From Protonemura montana (Eukaryota; Arthropoda; Insecta; Plecoptera; Nemouridae): DNA of 64,000 nucleotides. The translations under genes and the position numbers were made by a program. This document shows positions 10,509 through 28,100 of this stretch, one piece after another. A model generated the notes under the pieces. That model was not told the DNA's origin, ran no database searches, and saw only the letters and a program-made list of their open reading frames with translations. Every line of letters starts with the position of its first letter. Positions within the stretch are counted from its first letter, which is position 1. The DNA lies in assembly GCA_947568835.1 (NCBI GenBank), contig OX387606.1:8618001-8682000 (forward strand). Reading direction: 5' to 3'.

Positions 10509-13500
10509 GTTTTGACTGCAAATATTGGAACTTTGCTGGATTTATATGGTGTTGAGAAAGGATTGGAACATTTTAGAAGCACGTCAAGTCTTAACTTTGA
10601 GCATTATAAGTACTATCTTCAAAAAGAGGTAAGAAAACCATCTATTCGAGGCATGTTTAGTACAATAATTAAGTGTTTAATCATTAAAAAATGCTTGTAT
10701 TGTTTTGTCTAAAATGTATATGTTTGTCAAAATGCAGTTATTTCAATCACTCCCTGAAAGTCTCGACGTAACTAAGCTACGAGAGTATGAGGAAAGGATC
10801 GACGAACTGTGCTGGCTAGTCTGCAAAAAACATTTCTTGGAGCGGGAGAATGCGTCTTTCACAGATGCTTCGGTGTACAAACTTTTCCGAGTTTTCTGCC
10901 TCTTGGCTGATCTAGTCATTGAGAATGGAGATAATTATCAGGTTTGGAAATGGAAGAGCATTTATTTGTTTACTTTTTTATCGACTAAAGTTTCAGGGGA
11001 GTAAAGTTTCAGGGTAGACTTGCTCAAGAAACAAAGTGTTACCAACAAAGAGGGCTTCTCTGCAAAAAAACCCATTAGTTATTATCGTACTGATGAAATA
11101 AAAATTATTTTTAAATCACGCAAGCCATTTTGAGGTCCTAATCAAAGCCTTTCTCGGAAGCCAGATATTTTATTTCCATTCACATTAAAAATAAAAAGCA
11201 GCCATACCAATTGCTTTGGACTAAATATTATATGTTCTTTCACAGGTGCTGTTATCATCGATGGAAGTAAGTCTTGTTGTATCACAGTTTTTAAGCACCT
11301 TGGGGCTCGATTGGAATTTGAGGGAATTCGAGACGTTGACGTCCATGATTGGATCATTCCGTTTCCCAACCTTCCTGGTTCTGGTGGAAACAAAATATGC
11401 TGTCGATGTTGAATCTGGTGCTAGGGAAGAGGCTGTTCAAGATCTTTATCGTTTCTATTTGCACGACGTAATCAAAAAGGTAACTAAAACATATCTATTT
11501 TTTATAAAATAAATTATTTTCCTGCTTCATAATATTTTCTGCTAATCTGATAGGTTTGTATTTGTAATAATCTTTACTTTCGACCCATTCTAGGGCTGGC
11601 TGTCCAAACGTGGCTACCTGTTGCCTACGCTTAGAGAATATTGGTTTGTGTTGCAACCGACGGAGCTTAGTTTCTTCAAGAGTCAAAGTGAACGGGACGT
11701 TTGCGGAACCATAGCTTTGGACTCACGCTGTCGAGTAGAACGAGCTGGAGGGGTCAGAGAGAAGCGATTCCTTTTGCACGCTTCAGACAGAACTTTTGAA
11801 CTGGCCACTCTCGACCACTCGTAAGACCCACGCTCATTGTTAGTTAACTGAACATTGTTACATTTACATCAGCTAGTGTATTAAGCAATTAACAGAGATG
11901 AAAAATCTCGGTGTTTACCTCGTCTTAGTATCTCTTTCTGTCGCGTTGCAGGACTCGCTTGCAGTGGATATCAACAATCGAGATTGCGATCGCCCACTCG
12001 GGCCTTACCGACGGGTATCAGCGGTTGCAGGCTGCCAAACGAAGAAGCCAGCGCGAGAGTGAATCTCGGTGCCGTCTTTCTCAGATGTCAGACATGGAGC
12101 AGACCAAGATGCAGCTTCAAGTTGAGAAAACTGTAAGCTACATTTGATAGTAAGTAAAGTAAAATGACATACGAGAATTTGTTTTTGAAGTCTGAGGAAT
12201 GATTCTAACAGGCAAGGGCAGCAGCTGAAGCAAGAGCCCTGGAACTTCAGGCAGCTCATGTCGAGGAAGAGAAACGACTGAAAGATCTGGAAGAAATTCG
12301 ACAAAGACTGGAGGCACTGCTAGAAGAAGAGACTCAAGCCAAGAGAGACGAGGAAATTGTTAGGAACTTACAGGTACATTCATCTTATTATTTTGTAGCT
12401 TTGTGGCTTGATACTTTTTACAAATATCTAAATCAAAAAATAAGCTTTTAATATTTCAAGCAGTTAGTAATTTTTTTCCCTCACATTTTCTAGGCCCGAG
12501 TTCTTGGAGAGGAGTGGGCAAAGAGGGAGGAGCTGGAGCAACTGCAAGAGGAACAAAGACTGCTGCTTGAACAAGAGAGAGATAAAAGACGCCAATTTGA
12601 ATCCGTACAACGAGAAAATGAGACTCAATTACAAGGTACCTTATTTGGGGTGTGTGTTTTAAAAAGGTAACGAATGGTGCTTGTCAACTTGCCATACTTA
12701 GTCATAGTGATGAAGAAATTTTACTGTCTTGACATTTCGGATTAATGGCTTTGACGTAACTAGTTTCAAACCAACTTTATCATCACTTATGATTAAAATC
12801 ACGTCTAATTTCGGTGTATGCATGTTTATGCATGTTTTAATGGTGTGGCTGTGGCTGCATGGTATATTTTTAATATCTTGTCCATAGTTTCAATCGTAAT
12901 CAGTTAGTAGATTAGCTAATTCACCGGCAGCATCCGTTCGACACAATACCCAATCTCTTTGTCGATGACGAAAGTATTTAATCTCTTGGTGTGCCCACAC
13001 AGAAATACAGATAGTACATTTAATAAGACTTTATGTGTCTCTTTCCGAGTTAACATTTCAGTAGGTATACTAGTCCCGCTAAGTATCGGTGTTCAAACTC
13101 GAATATAGTTCTCTATTCACAAAACAATACAAAGTCTGGGGCTTAATATCCAAAAATATAGTTTAACTCAAAGATACTGACAATAACCTCTGGTTTAACC
13201 TACAATTTTTACAATCAATACAATTATAGAATTTTTATGTGGTAAACACGCTTGGGTCTGTTGTGCATTCACAATATTGTTGTTTATTGGCTACTTACAA
13301 GTACATAGTAATTCTGGTATAATTGCATTTTATCTATAGGTAATGCTAAATAAAAGGCCATAATTTATTTATTATACATGAAGCAGAAACATTACAGTAG
13401 AAAGCATTCCAAAAACACATTGACACCTTGGTGGAACTTTCTTATAACGCTGTGGATCGCACGAGTATCAATGCACATTTTAGTGATTCTCTATGCCCCT

Positions 13501-13719
13501 ACAGAGACTGAAAGGAGATTACAGCAGCTGGAAGAGGAGCGTTTGCAGCTAGATAAGGAGCTGGCAATCGCTCGCAACAAGATCTGTGTGTCTGGCGAAG
13601 CCAAAGGCATCCTCGAGTCTCACCTCGAACGCATGAGCCCTGCGGTTCGAAGGACCCAGTCGTTTGCGCCATCCTCAAGGCAACGGCCTGCCACCATGCA
13701 GCCAAGACATGCCATTTAG
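10509..13719 (+). CDS. SWAP70: SWAP70/DEF6-family protein (PH domain, coiled coil); 5' exon not found
   Basis: Proteins of this family bind phosphoinositides and actin and act as atypical Rho/Rac activators at membrane ruffles. Exons found: 10509-10628, 10738-10941, 11246-11479, 11594-11820, 11952-12132, 12212-12373, 12494-12635, 13505-13719, in frame for 494 residues plus stop. Visible residues 1-186 form the EF-hand-like N-terminal region. A PH domain starts at the exon-5 boundary (GWLSKRGYLLPTLREYWFVL) and runs to about residue 285 (WISTIEIAIAHS). A long Glu/Arg/Lys-rich coiled coil then runs to about residue 465, including the family block QAKRDEEIVRNLQARVLGEE. The tail is basic and Ser/Pro-rich. 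The first coding exon (about 30 residues) is missing from my model. SWAP70 and DEF6 split in vertebrates, so the symbol is a family label. Confidence 0.85.
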
Positions 13720-14356
13720 CTGTTATATAGATGACTGTTCTTGATTAATTCTTTTTTAACAAAGAAAATTATAAACCTTATATGCCTAAGTTGTTTCGAG
13801 TCTCAAATGGTTATTGCAGGAAGAAAACATTTGACTTAGCTAATTAAGATTCAAGATTGTTGGCAGTAACTTAATTAAAACTTCTTTTTGTAATATTTTG
13901 ATACTCCAAATTGTTTTAGAACCATTATGGGAACCGTTGTTGTAATTTGGCAGTACCTGGGCAGTACCAATTCTCAGTAGTAGAATTTCGTTTTTAACCA
14001 ATTTTTTAATGAATGTTTTCTACGATGTTTAAGCAATGCTTGCCTCTGGATTGCCTCTTGTCTTTTTAATATTACTTAACTATTTAACAATCAATTTGAT
14101 AAATTATAACATAAAAGTTTGTTACATTTAAAAACCTGCCTACGACCATTCTAAGCCCTTCCCAACAGCGTTCCACAGTTTTAATTGCATGTCAAACACT
14201 TTCTCTACCAAACTTGCATTTGCATTGCATTTGATAGTGAATTCCAATTTGGTGGTCTTTTTAACTTTCTAGTGGAGTAGTATCTTTGATTAAAACTAAG
14301 TGAATTTATTAAAGTGCAAAGATCAAAGATCATATGATAAGACGCTGCTTTGAGAA

Positions 14357-17297
14357 ATGGAGTTGCAAGTAAGGATCTCAGAAAGAATCCAAGTTCTTAC
14401 AAGGATTTTGCAGTCTGGGAGGAAACCCACAAAGGTAAAACAACAAACATCTTTATTGCATTTAATTGCATGTTATAAATAACTGCAAATATCTATTCAT
14501 TTAAGTTTGTTAACCTCTGATGAGAGATGGGGTCCATAATTTAGGCTTTAATTTCAGCTTCAGATCTCCCAGGCTTCTGTGTTGTCTACGAATGTTCCAC
14601 GTTCGTCGATATCTGTCGAGCCCCCACCAGAGGGCTTAGAATCTGAATATAAACAACTTTTTACACCCGGCGCACTTCAATTTGTTGCTAATCTCATAAA
14701 CAACTTTGACGGAGCAGTAGAGAAAGTAAAGCACCTTTGTTATATTAATTGCTATAAAAATGTTGTCTTGAGTTTAAGAAATGATTATAAAAAATCAATG
14801 CATATGAGATAGAAGAGACGATTTTGTTAAATTACAGCAAATAATGAAGTTTCGTACTATTGCCAGCTCTACTGGCAGCGGCAAAATAAGAAATGTCACC
14901 TAAAAGATCCTTCCCAGCTTCCGGAAATCAAGCAAAAAGCTGCCGGAGATTGGCAAGTTGCTCCGCTTCCACAACGATTGTTGAATCGCCATTTGGATCT
15001 GGGCGATGTTAGTCCATCGAACATTGACCATTTAACTCAAGCGCTTTTGGCAGATGTGCAAGGAATACAGGTATGCGCAGTCTCTAGTGAGAATTGGTCT
15101 TAAAATTAAAAGTGATTTAATTTGCTAGGGGGAATTATTATTTTTTATTTTTAGTAGACTCGTCTCAGTAAAACCGTAGGTAGTACCCATTCACTCGAGG
15201 AATCACACCACAGACCTTTTACATGCAGGTCCAACTTCTAGTACACTTGCCGCTAAAGTCAGAGGTCCAGGGTTCAAATCCCCGAGTTGACTGCCATTTT
15301 AGACTGAACATAAAATAAAAATAAAATTTTGATTACTGATTCTCAAATACATATCTTTTAAACTTCAGGCCATGTTAGCAGAAGAAGTGATTGCTGAATT
15401 TTGATCTGTTATAGGTTGATTTTGATGATGGGCACTGTCCTACCTGGAGGAACCAAATCAGTGGCCTGCACAATGTTTATAAAGCTGCTCACAATGAGAT
15501 TTTTGGCGTTCCTAAGATAAATGTGACACCCGTGTTGATGCTGAGGCCCCGGGCATGGAACATGACTGAGCACAACATGATGGTAGGAAATTTCACCGAA
15601 GTTAAATAGTTAGTTTTATTGGCTGAAGGCATACAACACGAAGCTATTTTAAAGCCCTCCCAAAGTTACTTTGGTTATCATGATAACCTTAGCTTTTGCA
15701 TGGTGTTGGTCCCTTTTTTCTCTATAAAAAGTGACTTATCTCTTTGTGTTAGGTCAACGGGAAAGAAGTCCCTGGACCATTGTTTGACTTTGGGCTGCTA
15801 ATGTTTCACAATGCACACCAACTGATACGCAATGAAAGTGGCCCATTTTTCTACCTGTCTAAAGTGGAGGGTGCAGCCGAGGCAAAACTCTGGGACGAAA
15901 TATTTTCTTGGACAGAAATCCAACTGAACATTAAGCATGGCACAATCAAGGCATGTGTACTCATCGAGAACATTTTCTCTTCTTTCGAATTGGATGACAT
16001 ACTTTTTGCGTTAAGAGACCATTCACTGGGTCTCAACTGCGGGATTTGGGATTATGCAGCATCAATTATTTGCAAATTTGGTAAGCAAATTATTCCATAA
16101 CGCATTCTTGCATTGATCCTTAGAGCATATGCTCGACATTGGTCTCTGGTATTATATGGTATATAGGCAAGTCAATATTATTCTAGGTGACAGCAAGTTT
16201 TTTGTACTGCCTGATCGAAACAAGTACGTGAACATGGAGCGTCACTTTCTTAAGAGCTACATGCAACTAGTGGTTCGCACTTGCCACCGAAGAGGGGCAC
16301 ATGCTACAGGTGGCATGGCTGCTCTTTTGGTTCCTTCTGGAATGTGAGTTTTTGATAATACTCTGGAGCGATGTCATGATCTTGCATTTTTATGGTATTT
16401 AGGTTGAGTTTTGTGCACTGTTCTAGTAACTGAATTTTGTTTCTAGAGACGCAGGTCCAGTGATTGATAAAGTTTGCAAGGGAAAGCTCCAGGAAATTAA
16501 GGAAGGAGTAGACGGATTCATGGTGTATGACGTCATTCTGGTTCCACACATGAATTATGTAAGTGTACTGATTTTTTGATATGGTGCTGTGGAGGTGGCT
16601 TGTACTGTGAGCCTGTAACTCTGTTGTTGCCGATTTTGATTACAATAGTTATATCAATTTAAGCTAACAACTGTGAATATAAAAGTTCTGTTACAAGCAC
16701 TGTGCTGGGTATCAAATAACAGCATGCTTTTAATAATTTGTATGTATATTTGGCCTACAAGCCTGGTTTTAGTGAAAATTTGTATTAATAGTTGAAAAAA
16801 ATCTTTCTGTTTAGTTGTGGAAAACAAACGCTCCTCCAGTTAATCAACTATCTGTTATACGAAATGAGTTACAAGTGACTGGTCAAGATTTGCTGGAGAT
16901 GCCATCTGGGGGTGTGACATACGCTGGGTTGAAGCATAACATTGCTGTCGCAATCCTTTTTATCTACAATTGGTTCCAAGGAACGGGACACTTCTTCCAT
17001 AATGGTGCAGTGGAAGATTCGGCAACTGCCGAGATTTCTCGTTCACAGATCTGGCAGTGGATTAGACATCAAGTTGTTATGGAAGATTTCGATTCAACTG
17101 TTACTAAGCTTCTCGTTGGTGAATTGGCAGAAAAATTTGTTGCAAATCATTCTGAAGCTTTTCACAATGATAGCAATATAATTAAGCTGCATTCAGCTAA
17201 AAATCTTTTTATGGAAATAGTTATGAAAAAAGTTTTTCCTGATTTTATTACAACATACTTAAATGATGGTTTAGTTTTTTGGTCGTATCAAAAGTAA
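14357..17297 (+). CDS. Malate synthase (glyoxylate cycle enzyme)
   Basis: Malate synthase condenses glyoxylate and acetyl-CoA to malate, bypassing the decarboxylating steps of the TCA cycle. Exons: 14357-14434, 14558-~14738, 14838-15070, 15415-15582, 15753-16080, 16187-16343, 16447-16558, 16815-17297, about 579 residues. Family motifs in order: LFTPGALQFVANL, LRPRAWNMTEHN (substrate Arg), the acidic segment ENIFSSFELDDIL, RDHSLGLNCGIWDY (metal-ligand Asp), RRGAHATGGMAAL, and GAVEDSATAEISRSQIWQWI with the catalytic Asp. The catalytic set looks intact. The best donor of exon 2 (14726) does not stay in frame with exon 3. A weaker donor at 14739 does and is used here. The protein ends SYQK, so no C-terminal peroxisomal SKL-type signal is present. 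Most vertebrates and many arthropods lack this gene. Confidence 0.92.
15225..15292 (+). repeat. tRNA-like / SINE fragment in malate synthase intron
   Basis: A 4-bp stem with a seven-base loop (ACTT GCCGCTA AAGT) is followed by a T arm and B box, GGGTTCAAATCCCC, as in the 3' half of a tRNA. The 5' half is not clearly tRNA-like. It is probably a tRNA-derived SINE fragment. Confidence 0.4.
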
Positions 17298-17992
17298 TAT
17301 CCTCTATCGTATGCTACAAAATATGCTCACAAAATGCCTGATTTTGAAATATTTTTGCATGGGTCATATAACTGAGATAGTTTTGTTCATTTTGATGACT
17401 GTCTACTGAATCACCACGTGGGATGCAGTAATTAGTAGTGCATTGCTTTACTGTATCTACTATCTATCTATGTTAGAAGGTAGACCTAAAAAAACTATAT
17501 TAAAAAATATAATTATTTTCAGTAATTCTAGTAATATTCTAGAGTATTTTTTGCCAAACTCCCTCCAAATGCGTTTTAAAACCCACTGCAAATCGAAATA
17601 AGTTTAAAAAACCGAAGCAAACTCCCACGTATTTTTGTGTTGTACTGCAATGCATTGTGGGTGTAACGTTCGGTGAAAGAGTGAAGTTATTACACAGATA
17701 AGAATTAAGATTACTTTTGTTATCGTCAGCTTTGACGGAAATATTGCTTAATGTTGTCAGCATCAGTACTTGGTATTTTACGTAGCTAGTAATATTTACC
17801 ACTATGTGTCACATATATCAAATTTGAATTTTTCTAAATTCCTAACCTAGCCGCATAATGTGGTGGTTGACTGTCAGTCATGGTCAGACTAAAATCACCA
17901 AACCTTTACGTTCGGTCAATATTTTATTTACACATTTTAGACAGTGATATCACGTGAGTAACGAACGTTGGTGTGAAATTCCAAGTACGAGG

Positions 17993-21632
<3,640 letters not shown>

Positions 21633-21916
21633 CAAGAGCAATTAGATGTGATTTTTGATTGATTATTATTCATATAAATACTATAGATGACTGATGGAAA
21701 GGTTTTTCATGAGTTTTCTGAAATGTATTACCTTTAAAATGAATTCATGCTTTGTATGCTTGACTGAGGTGTTTAAATTAATATTTACCACAAATGCAAA
21801 GAATTGTGGCAGTGTATAGGTACATTAAGTTATTATATTGATATTTGATATTGTTTCTTCCAATTGTTTACTTGATGGGTGAAGTTTTGTACTGTACAAA
21901 TGTACACTAATCTGTG

Positions 21917-21922
21917 AATAAA
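21917..21922 (+). terminator. Candidate poly(A) signal of RSPRY1
   Basis: AATAAA 285 bases after the RSPRY1 stop and about 250 bases before the PPP4R1 start codon. Confidence 0.65.
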
Positions 21923-22175
21923 TGTTCGGAATGCTACAACATTCAACCAAAAATATGAAGTTTAATTTCATCTCAATCCGTTGATTCCTTTTCATTTGGA
22001 AGACTATACCTTTTGTTTGTACAAAAGTTACCTAAAATTTTATCAGAGATCAGGACGCGAGTTCATCGGCCTAGGCGTTCAGCGACTATTTTCTGGCGGG
22101 TTAAAAATTAAGTTGGCAGGCCTGAGTAAAATTACCAGTTTGCCCAAGGTTCATCAAACTACTGAATGTTTCAAG

Positions 22176-25100
22176 ATGGCAGGTGAGTGCATTACCGTCG
22201 CGATTCATAAGACGCAGTTATTCGGTGTTTAGAGCGGTATTTTGATACAAGTTATTCTTTACAGATATATTATACATGCCAGACACCGATGGAGATAATT
22301 CAGATGAAGGTAATTTAATATTATACAGTACATTTTTGGACCATCTAGATTCTTGGGGAGGTTAGGCCTACTACGTTTTGAACAATTGAAGCACTGTGCA
22401 GTGTTGTATCAGTTGCGTGTCGAATGATGTTTTTGCATGATGCACCGATTTGATTGATATAAATGTCAGTCCAATGACCCATGCAAGAAGATCCAATGAT
22501 ACATTTAATTTTCTGTGCCCTTTTTTTGTTAGTTTTCGAATAGATGTGTGAAGGTAATCTAGGTCTGTGGCCTATATTTCTCCCATGCTAAGGAAACCTA
22601 GACCACCATATTTCTGAGCTACTTATTAAATTCTGCATTTTCTATTAAGCCCTTGGTTAAATATACACATGAATTTTGAACTGGCTCTTGGGGGTTGTTA
22701 CTTAAATGCATGTTGTTTAGTTCTTGGATTGGTGATCAAACTTCGGTGAGTGGCGGAAAGTTGGTCTTCCATCAGACGTAAGGATTTGTATGTGTAGTTT
22801 TTTAATGTCATGTTAGTAGCGAGGATGACTCCAATGAAATGCATTAGGCAATTGTAATGTCTGCAGTTACTAGCTGGGCTTATAGTCCTTTATTAAGGGC
22901 ATGGCATGTCGTATCAGTTCGATTTCATGTGTACAGAAATATTTTGCCTATGATTAAGATTGCTTCTATTTGAATAATTATTTTAAAGTATGAAAACTTA
23001 CATGATTGTAATATTTTTCATGTTATATTGGGCAATACTTACCTTCTTGTAATTAACTACAATACTTTTGGGTGTCTTGAGAAGTTTGTTGGATGAATTA
23101 GATTAAGAGATTTGATGATACAATTTGAGGATGTTTTGGGGCAAGGTTTCCATTATGCCAATTACAACTACAAAGTAGCATGTTAAGAAAACAACTTAGT
23201 GGGTTTGGCTTATTCATTTTAAAATTGCCACCTTCGTGATGGTTTCTGGGAAATATGAAAAAAATGTGTTAATGAAAATATATGTTAAGAAGTATAGCTA
23301 ACTTATCTCATAACTACTAAGAAAAACGCACAGTAATGCAAGTAGCACACTTCATTTTTTGGATATGTTCAGATTGGTTGCTTATTGGTATTTAATGTTG
23401 ATTTCTGTTAATATACCTGTGCGCATAATGAGTATGTGCGGAGAGGGGCGTAAAGTATTTCCTATGTTGAAAGACTTGCGGTGTTCCTCTCGGAGTGAAT
23501 TGGTAGACCAACGAAAATTGTTCAAGATCGTTTTGTATTTTCGATCGCACTAGTTGCATGAGGGAGTGCTCCCACCTGATTAAGTAGTGCATTCATTTAT
23601 TTTCTTTGCTCGGATAATTTCGGAGCAAGAGCTGATCATTGGGCGTGACCCGAGAGCAAGTAACGCTGACGTTAGATTTCAATGAATATTAAACAACATT
23701 GAGCTGGTGCGGAGGCACATAACCAGTTAAATGTATCACCCTTAGTTTAGGCACGGGGCGCACCACGGCAACCAGTCGATATCGTCATCGGATCCATAGT
23801 TGCGATTGTATATGTATCATGTTTGCGATGTAGCTAGCACAATAATTTTTAAGCTGGCAGGTACCTAGATTAAGGACCATATGTCACTTATCAGAAATTA
23901 TGTTCTCTCCTTTAGCCAAAACATTCTTGGCACCAGACTTTCATTCTGATTCTGGCTTATGATAAATTTATCTTCATTCTCTGTGATCAATTACACCTTT
24001 TATATCGATAAAACTGTCTGTGTAGCTTCCCTTAAGTTGTTTCTAACAACAATTTTTGTCTGTGGATATTTTTAATGCTCTCATTTAGGCAGAGGATATA
24101 ACATAACGCTCATTCGGGATACTAGACTATTTTGTGTTGTGCCTAGGCGTGTATTATCAAGGTTGCCCTTTCCCACCCTTGCAAGCCATTCATGCTTCCG
24201 CCCTTCGACCCTCCCCTCTCCGCCGCCACTGTACCCCTCACCATTGGCGACCCTACGCGGGAAGGGAACATGCGTGCCGGCTTGTAGTAGGCCAGGCTAG
24301 AGCAAAAGCTGAGGGTTCGGTATTCTTCTCAATTCGGTGTGTCTGCTCTAGGACCGGCCACGGCTAGCTCACGCATGATTTAGACGCATCTATACTGCGT
24401 GCCCTATAGGGGTGCGGCTCTACATTCTAGGCTGGCTCAGGATAGAAAATGTTAGTAATCGTTGGGGAGGCTTTGTGAGGTTTTCAAATGCGTTACTTCA
24501 TAGTTCACGTTTTCCGTGTTCGATTCCCTTATATAGATTTCATTTTTGCGGAAATTTTTCAAATTTTGTGATTGTTCTCATATTTTTTTGTTGCAATAAT
24601 TGTTAATTGCTTGTTTGAGCAATTGTTCGTCAGTTGCTTTGAATTTGCATTGTAGCCGTTTTGAAAATCGTTGCTCTTGAAGTGTACAGGACTTATTATT
24701 AGAGAAATTGTGCGTATCCCGAATTGCACATTTCCACCGATGGTCTTCTCAGAATAATTAATTATATCTGCATTTCAATTATTTTTAAATCCCGTGTCCT
24801 TTCGTCGGAATGATTGGCGGCGTTGTGTAACCGTTGTACATGTGGTTATTTTGGATTTGTATGGGTTTTTCAGGTTTCCGCCTAGTCGAGGATTCGCTAG
24901 AAATACGGTCGCGACGGCGGTGCCACTGCTAAAATGCATTTCAAATTTAAGCCATTATCTTACTAAAAACGCGCGCTTTCGTTGAATTCGCACGTCGAAT
25001 TAAAATAACTCGTATTATACCAAGAAATGCCGAAATCCGTGCTGAAATCCACTGCGAATCGGACGATCTTTGCGACGACCATTTTGAAATAATTTGGCGT

Positions 25101-28100
25101 GCATTTTCTTGCCGATGCAAGGATGGGATGGCGAGTTCGCAAGCGCTCGGTCTTTGTCGGTACCACTGTGACTGCCCTAGAATCTACCAGTTGCATTGCT
25201 ATTGGCTGGGAGTGCATGTACAATTATTCGGGGTGGGGGATTCCCTTTTGAAGGACCGGTTTGTGATGTCGAGCCTCGTAGCCTGTTATTAATGTTATTT
25301 TAATTATCATATTGCGCTTAGATCTAGCGTTTTGAAGCCAGATTCCGATTGAGGATGATGCGCCTCCTCTTATCGATGTTTTTTTTTTATCAGCATTCGG
25401 TGGCGGCTGATAGAAGTGGAAATTTAATGTGCTCACAGGAATACATCACGCAGATTGTCTCGATGAGGAATGAGCGTCTAGAGCCTTTAAAATATGAAAA
25501 AAATCAATATACATTTTGCAGATATGAAAATTTAGTGGTTTAGTAACAAATGATTATTAAAGAGATGTAATTCTCCAAAACACCCGATAGAAAAAAAACT
25601 CGAGGAAGTAAAACGAGGGTCTTCGCTTCTCGCGCTACGCGCATTCCTTAGTCCCTGTTAAAATAATTATTTTGTGAGTTCTGATGAAAGTCCACTCAGT
25701 GGGTACACGCCGGCCATCGACAGCGAGAAAATTACTTTTTTGCAACCTGCGAATCGATCTGGTTTCAGGGGTCGGCAGTGACATTCAGAACGAAGAGCCT
25801 TCCGGTGGTAACCACTACGACTATTTGCCGCCCATGCAGCGGCTGGAGAAGCACGTGAAATCGGACAACATATTCCATCGGTGAGTCACCTAATCAGATT
25901 CATGTTAATCACCGCGAATCACCTATCCACCTATCTCAGTGGATTCTTGCTGCGGCAGGCATGATTACTTCCTGGCACATTACCTTGTGGAGTGCCCCAG
26001 CTAATCACGGCCCCCGTGTTCGCTCACAACCATTCGCTGACTGGATCGGGCTCTAGGAACGGCTAATGAATCACACACACATCGAAATCGACCGATGTGG
26101 TCATTTCGAAGTGTATTGAGAATGCGATGGGGTAAGGAGGTGGGTTCTTTTATAACCTTATTCAGTGGCGCAACCAGGCTGTAAATGTGTTGGGGTGTGA
26201 GGGGTCTGAGAGGAGCGGGTGTTGAGGTAGGCGCTATGGTCTTCCTAGAAATTCGAAGAGCAACAGTTTACTTCTCAGGTATCTGAACGAGTCACGACGG
26301 CGCAGTACCCGATAGCTTTGCATTCCACAGATGCACGGGTGCCTCACACGAATTTTGTGTACAAACAAAGCATTTTGGTTTTTCGACTCCTGGTCTGTTG
26401 ACCACGTCAGTGAAGGCCGTAAGGAATCTTTCCAGTTACTTGAATTCGTCCGTTTTTCCTACTCGAACTAGAGTGTAGTTCGGCAGAAAAGTTGTAGTGA
26501 TCGCCGACGTGTCCCAACGGAGGGCGCCACTGCAGTCTCATTTCGGTGTGATGGGTGGGGGGTCGTCGATGGGCCTTTTGGTTTCGCGGCACGTCCAACA
26601 GCCCCTTCCCCCCTACAACGCGATGGCGTCGCGGCATGAATCTTTGTTAGCGCTGGTTGCTTGCCGCTGCTGCTGCTGCTCACAATAATATCATGATGAA
26701 TGTTGATCGGGGAAGATTTCGAGCTTGAGGCGCGTTGTTTGGGGGGAGGGGGGGAGCAAGCAGGGTTGCGAGGGGCAGGCAGATGTGCGTGCACACACAC
26801 ACACTTACGTTGTGTTGTGCGTAACCCTGCGAGCTGCCCGAGAGCCACTTCCGCAACGCAGCTAAGAGAGGATCTCATGAAACCAGTTTTGTTCTCTTTT
26901 TTCCACCATCATTTGGCTGTGAGCACGCAGGCCGGGTCCCAGTCGGGTTTCCAGTCGGTGCTATCAGCTCAGCTGCGATAGCAGTGTGCATTGTCCTTTG
27001 TGAAGGATGCGTCCTTTAGGGATGACTAACGCATTGCGTTGGGCTATTTGAATGAATAATTTAGGTCGGCGCAATCGAAGCGAGGTCTGCTTGACGGCGC
27101 GTACCGCTACGGCGAATGCGGTACCAAATTTTGTGACACCGAGTGTCGGCCCGCATTGGCGGCGGCTGCATGGTGTGAAATTCGGTGGACAACACTGGAG
27201 AGTTTTTATCAAGCTTCACCACGTGGCTAAGTTGATCAGGCGCGTTCTTCGATTCGGGAGTCCTTTAATTGATTGGATAACTCAAGTGTCCCTGGCATTC
27301 TCTTATATTTTGTATGAAGTCTTGGATCTTCTAAACTTGAGTAGGAGTAATATGAAATAGCCGTCGGGTCTGTTTTGGCACCCTGAATTATCTGTTCGAA
27401 AAGAGTACGAAGATAGCCGTTGAAATGATCCAAATTTGCCGTTTGCCTTCTTCGGCGATAGCCGTGGTGGTCTTCCGAGAGGCAGCAATTTTGATTGGTA
27501 TGCTTTAGCTGGAGCATAGTTGACGAACTTGTGATGACCGTAATTTGTTTTTCACTATTGTACACATGTGCAATGAAAGGTTTGTACCAGTAACGAATTT
27601 TGCATGATATTTATGCTGAAAATCTGTAAAGAAATGATCGTAGGAAGTGTGAGCGCCATGAAAGAGTTTAGCGCCAGGGCCGCGTCGTCTAGCCGAGGGG
27701 AGTCCACGTTCCGACGCCGACGACGTCGACGGCTACAAGACGGGACTAAATTTAACCGGCGGCGGGCTATTTGCGGACAGTGATTAGAAACATGGCAAGT
27801 GGTAGGGAGGCTTGGCGTCAGATAATAGTTCAGCGGACACATTTCTTTTCTTCGAAGAAATCTCTAGGCTCGAACGTCTCGAATGATGGCAGTTCAGATC
27901 TGCGAGGCCGCGCGACCCACGCTGTGTTTTTTTTTTCGAGGGAGCGGCGTGAGCTTTATGGGATTCATTGAGCCGTGCTTTGTTCAGATTCTCCGTTTAT
28001 CTTCTGTATCAACGTATTCGCTGAAAGAAATTAACAATATGTACAATCAGTGATCAAAAAGTCGTGCCGTACCATAAGTACCAAAATTACTCAGGGCGAC

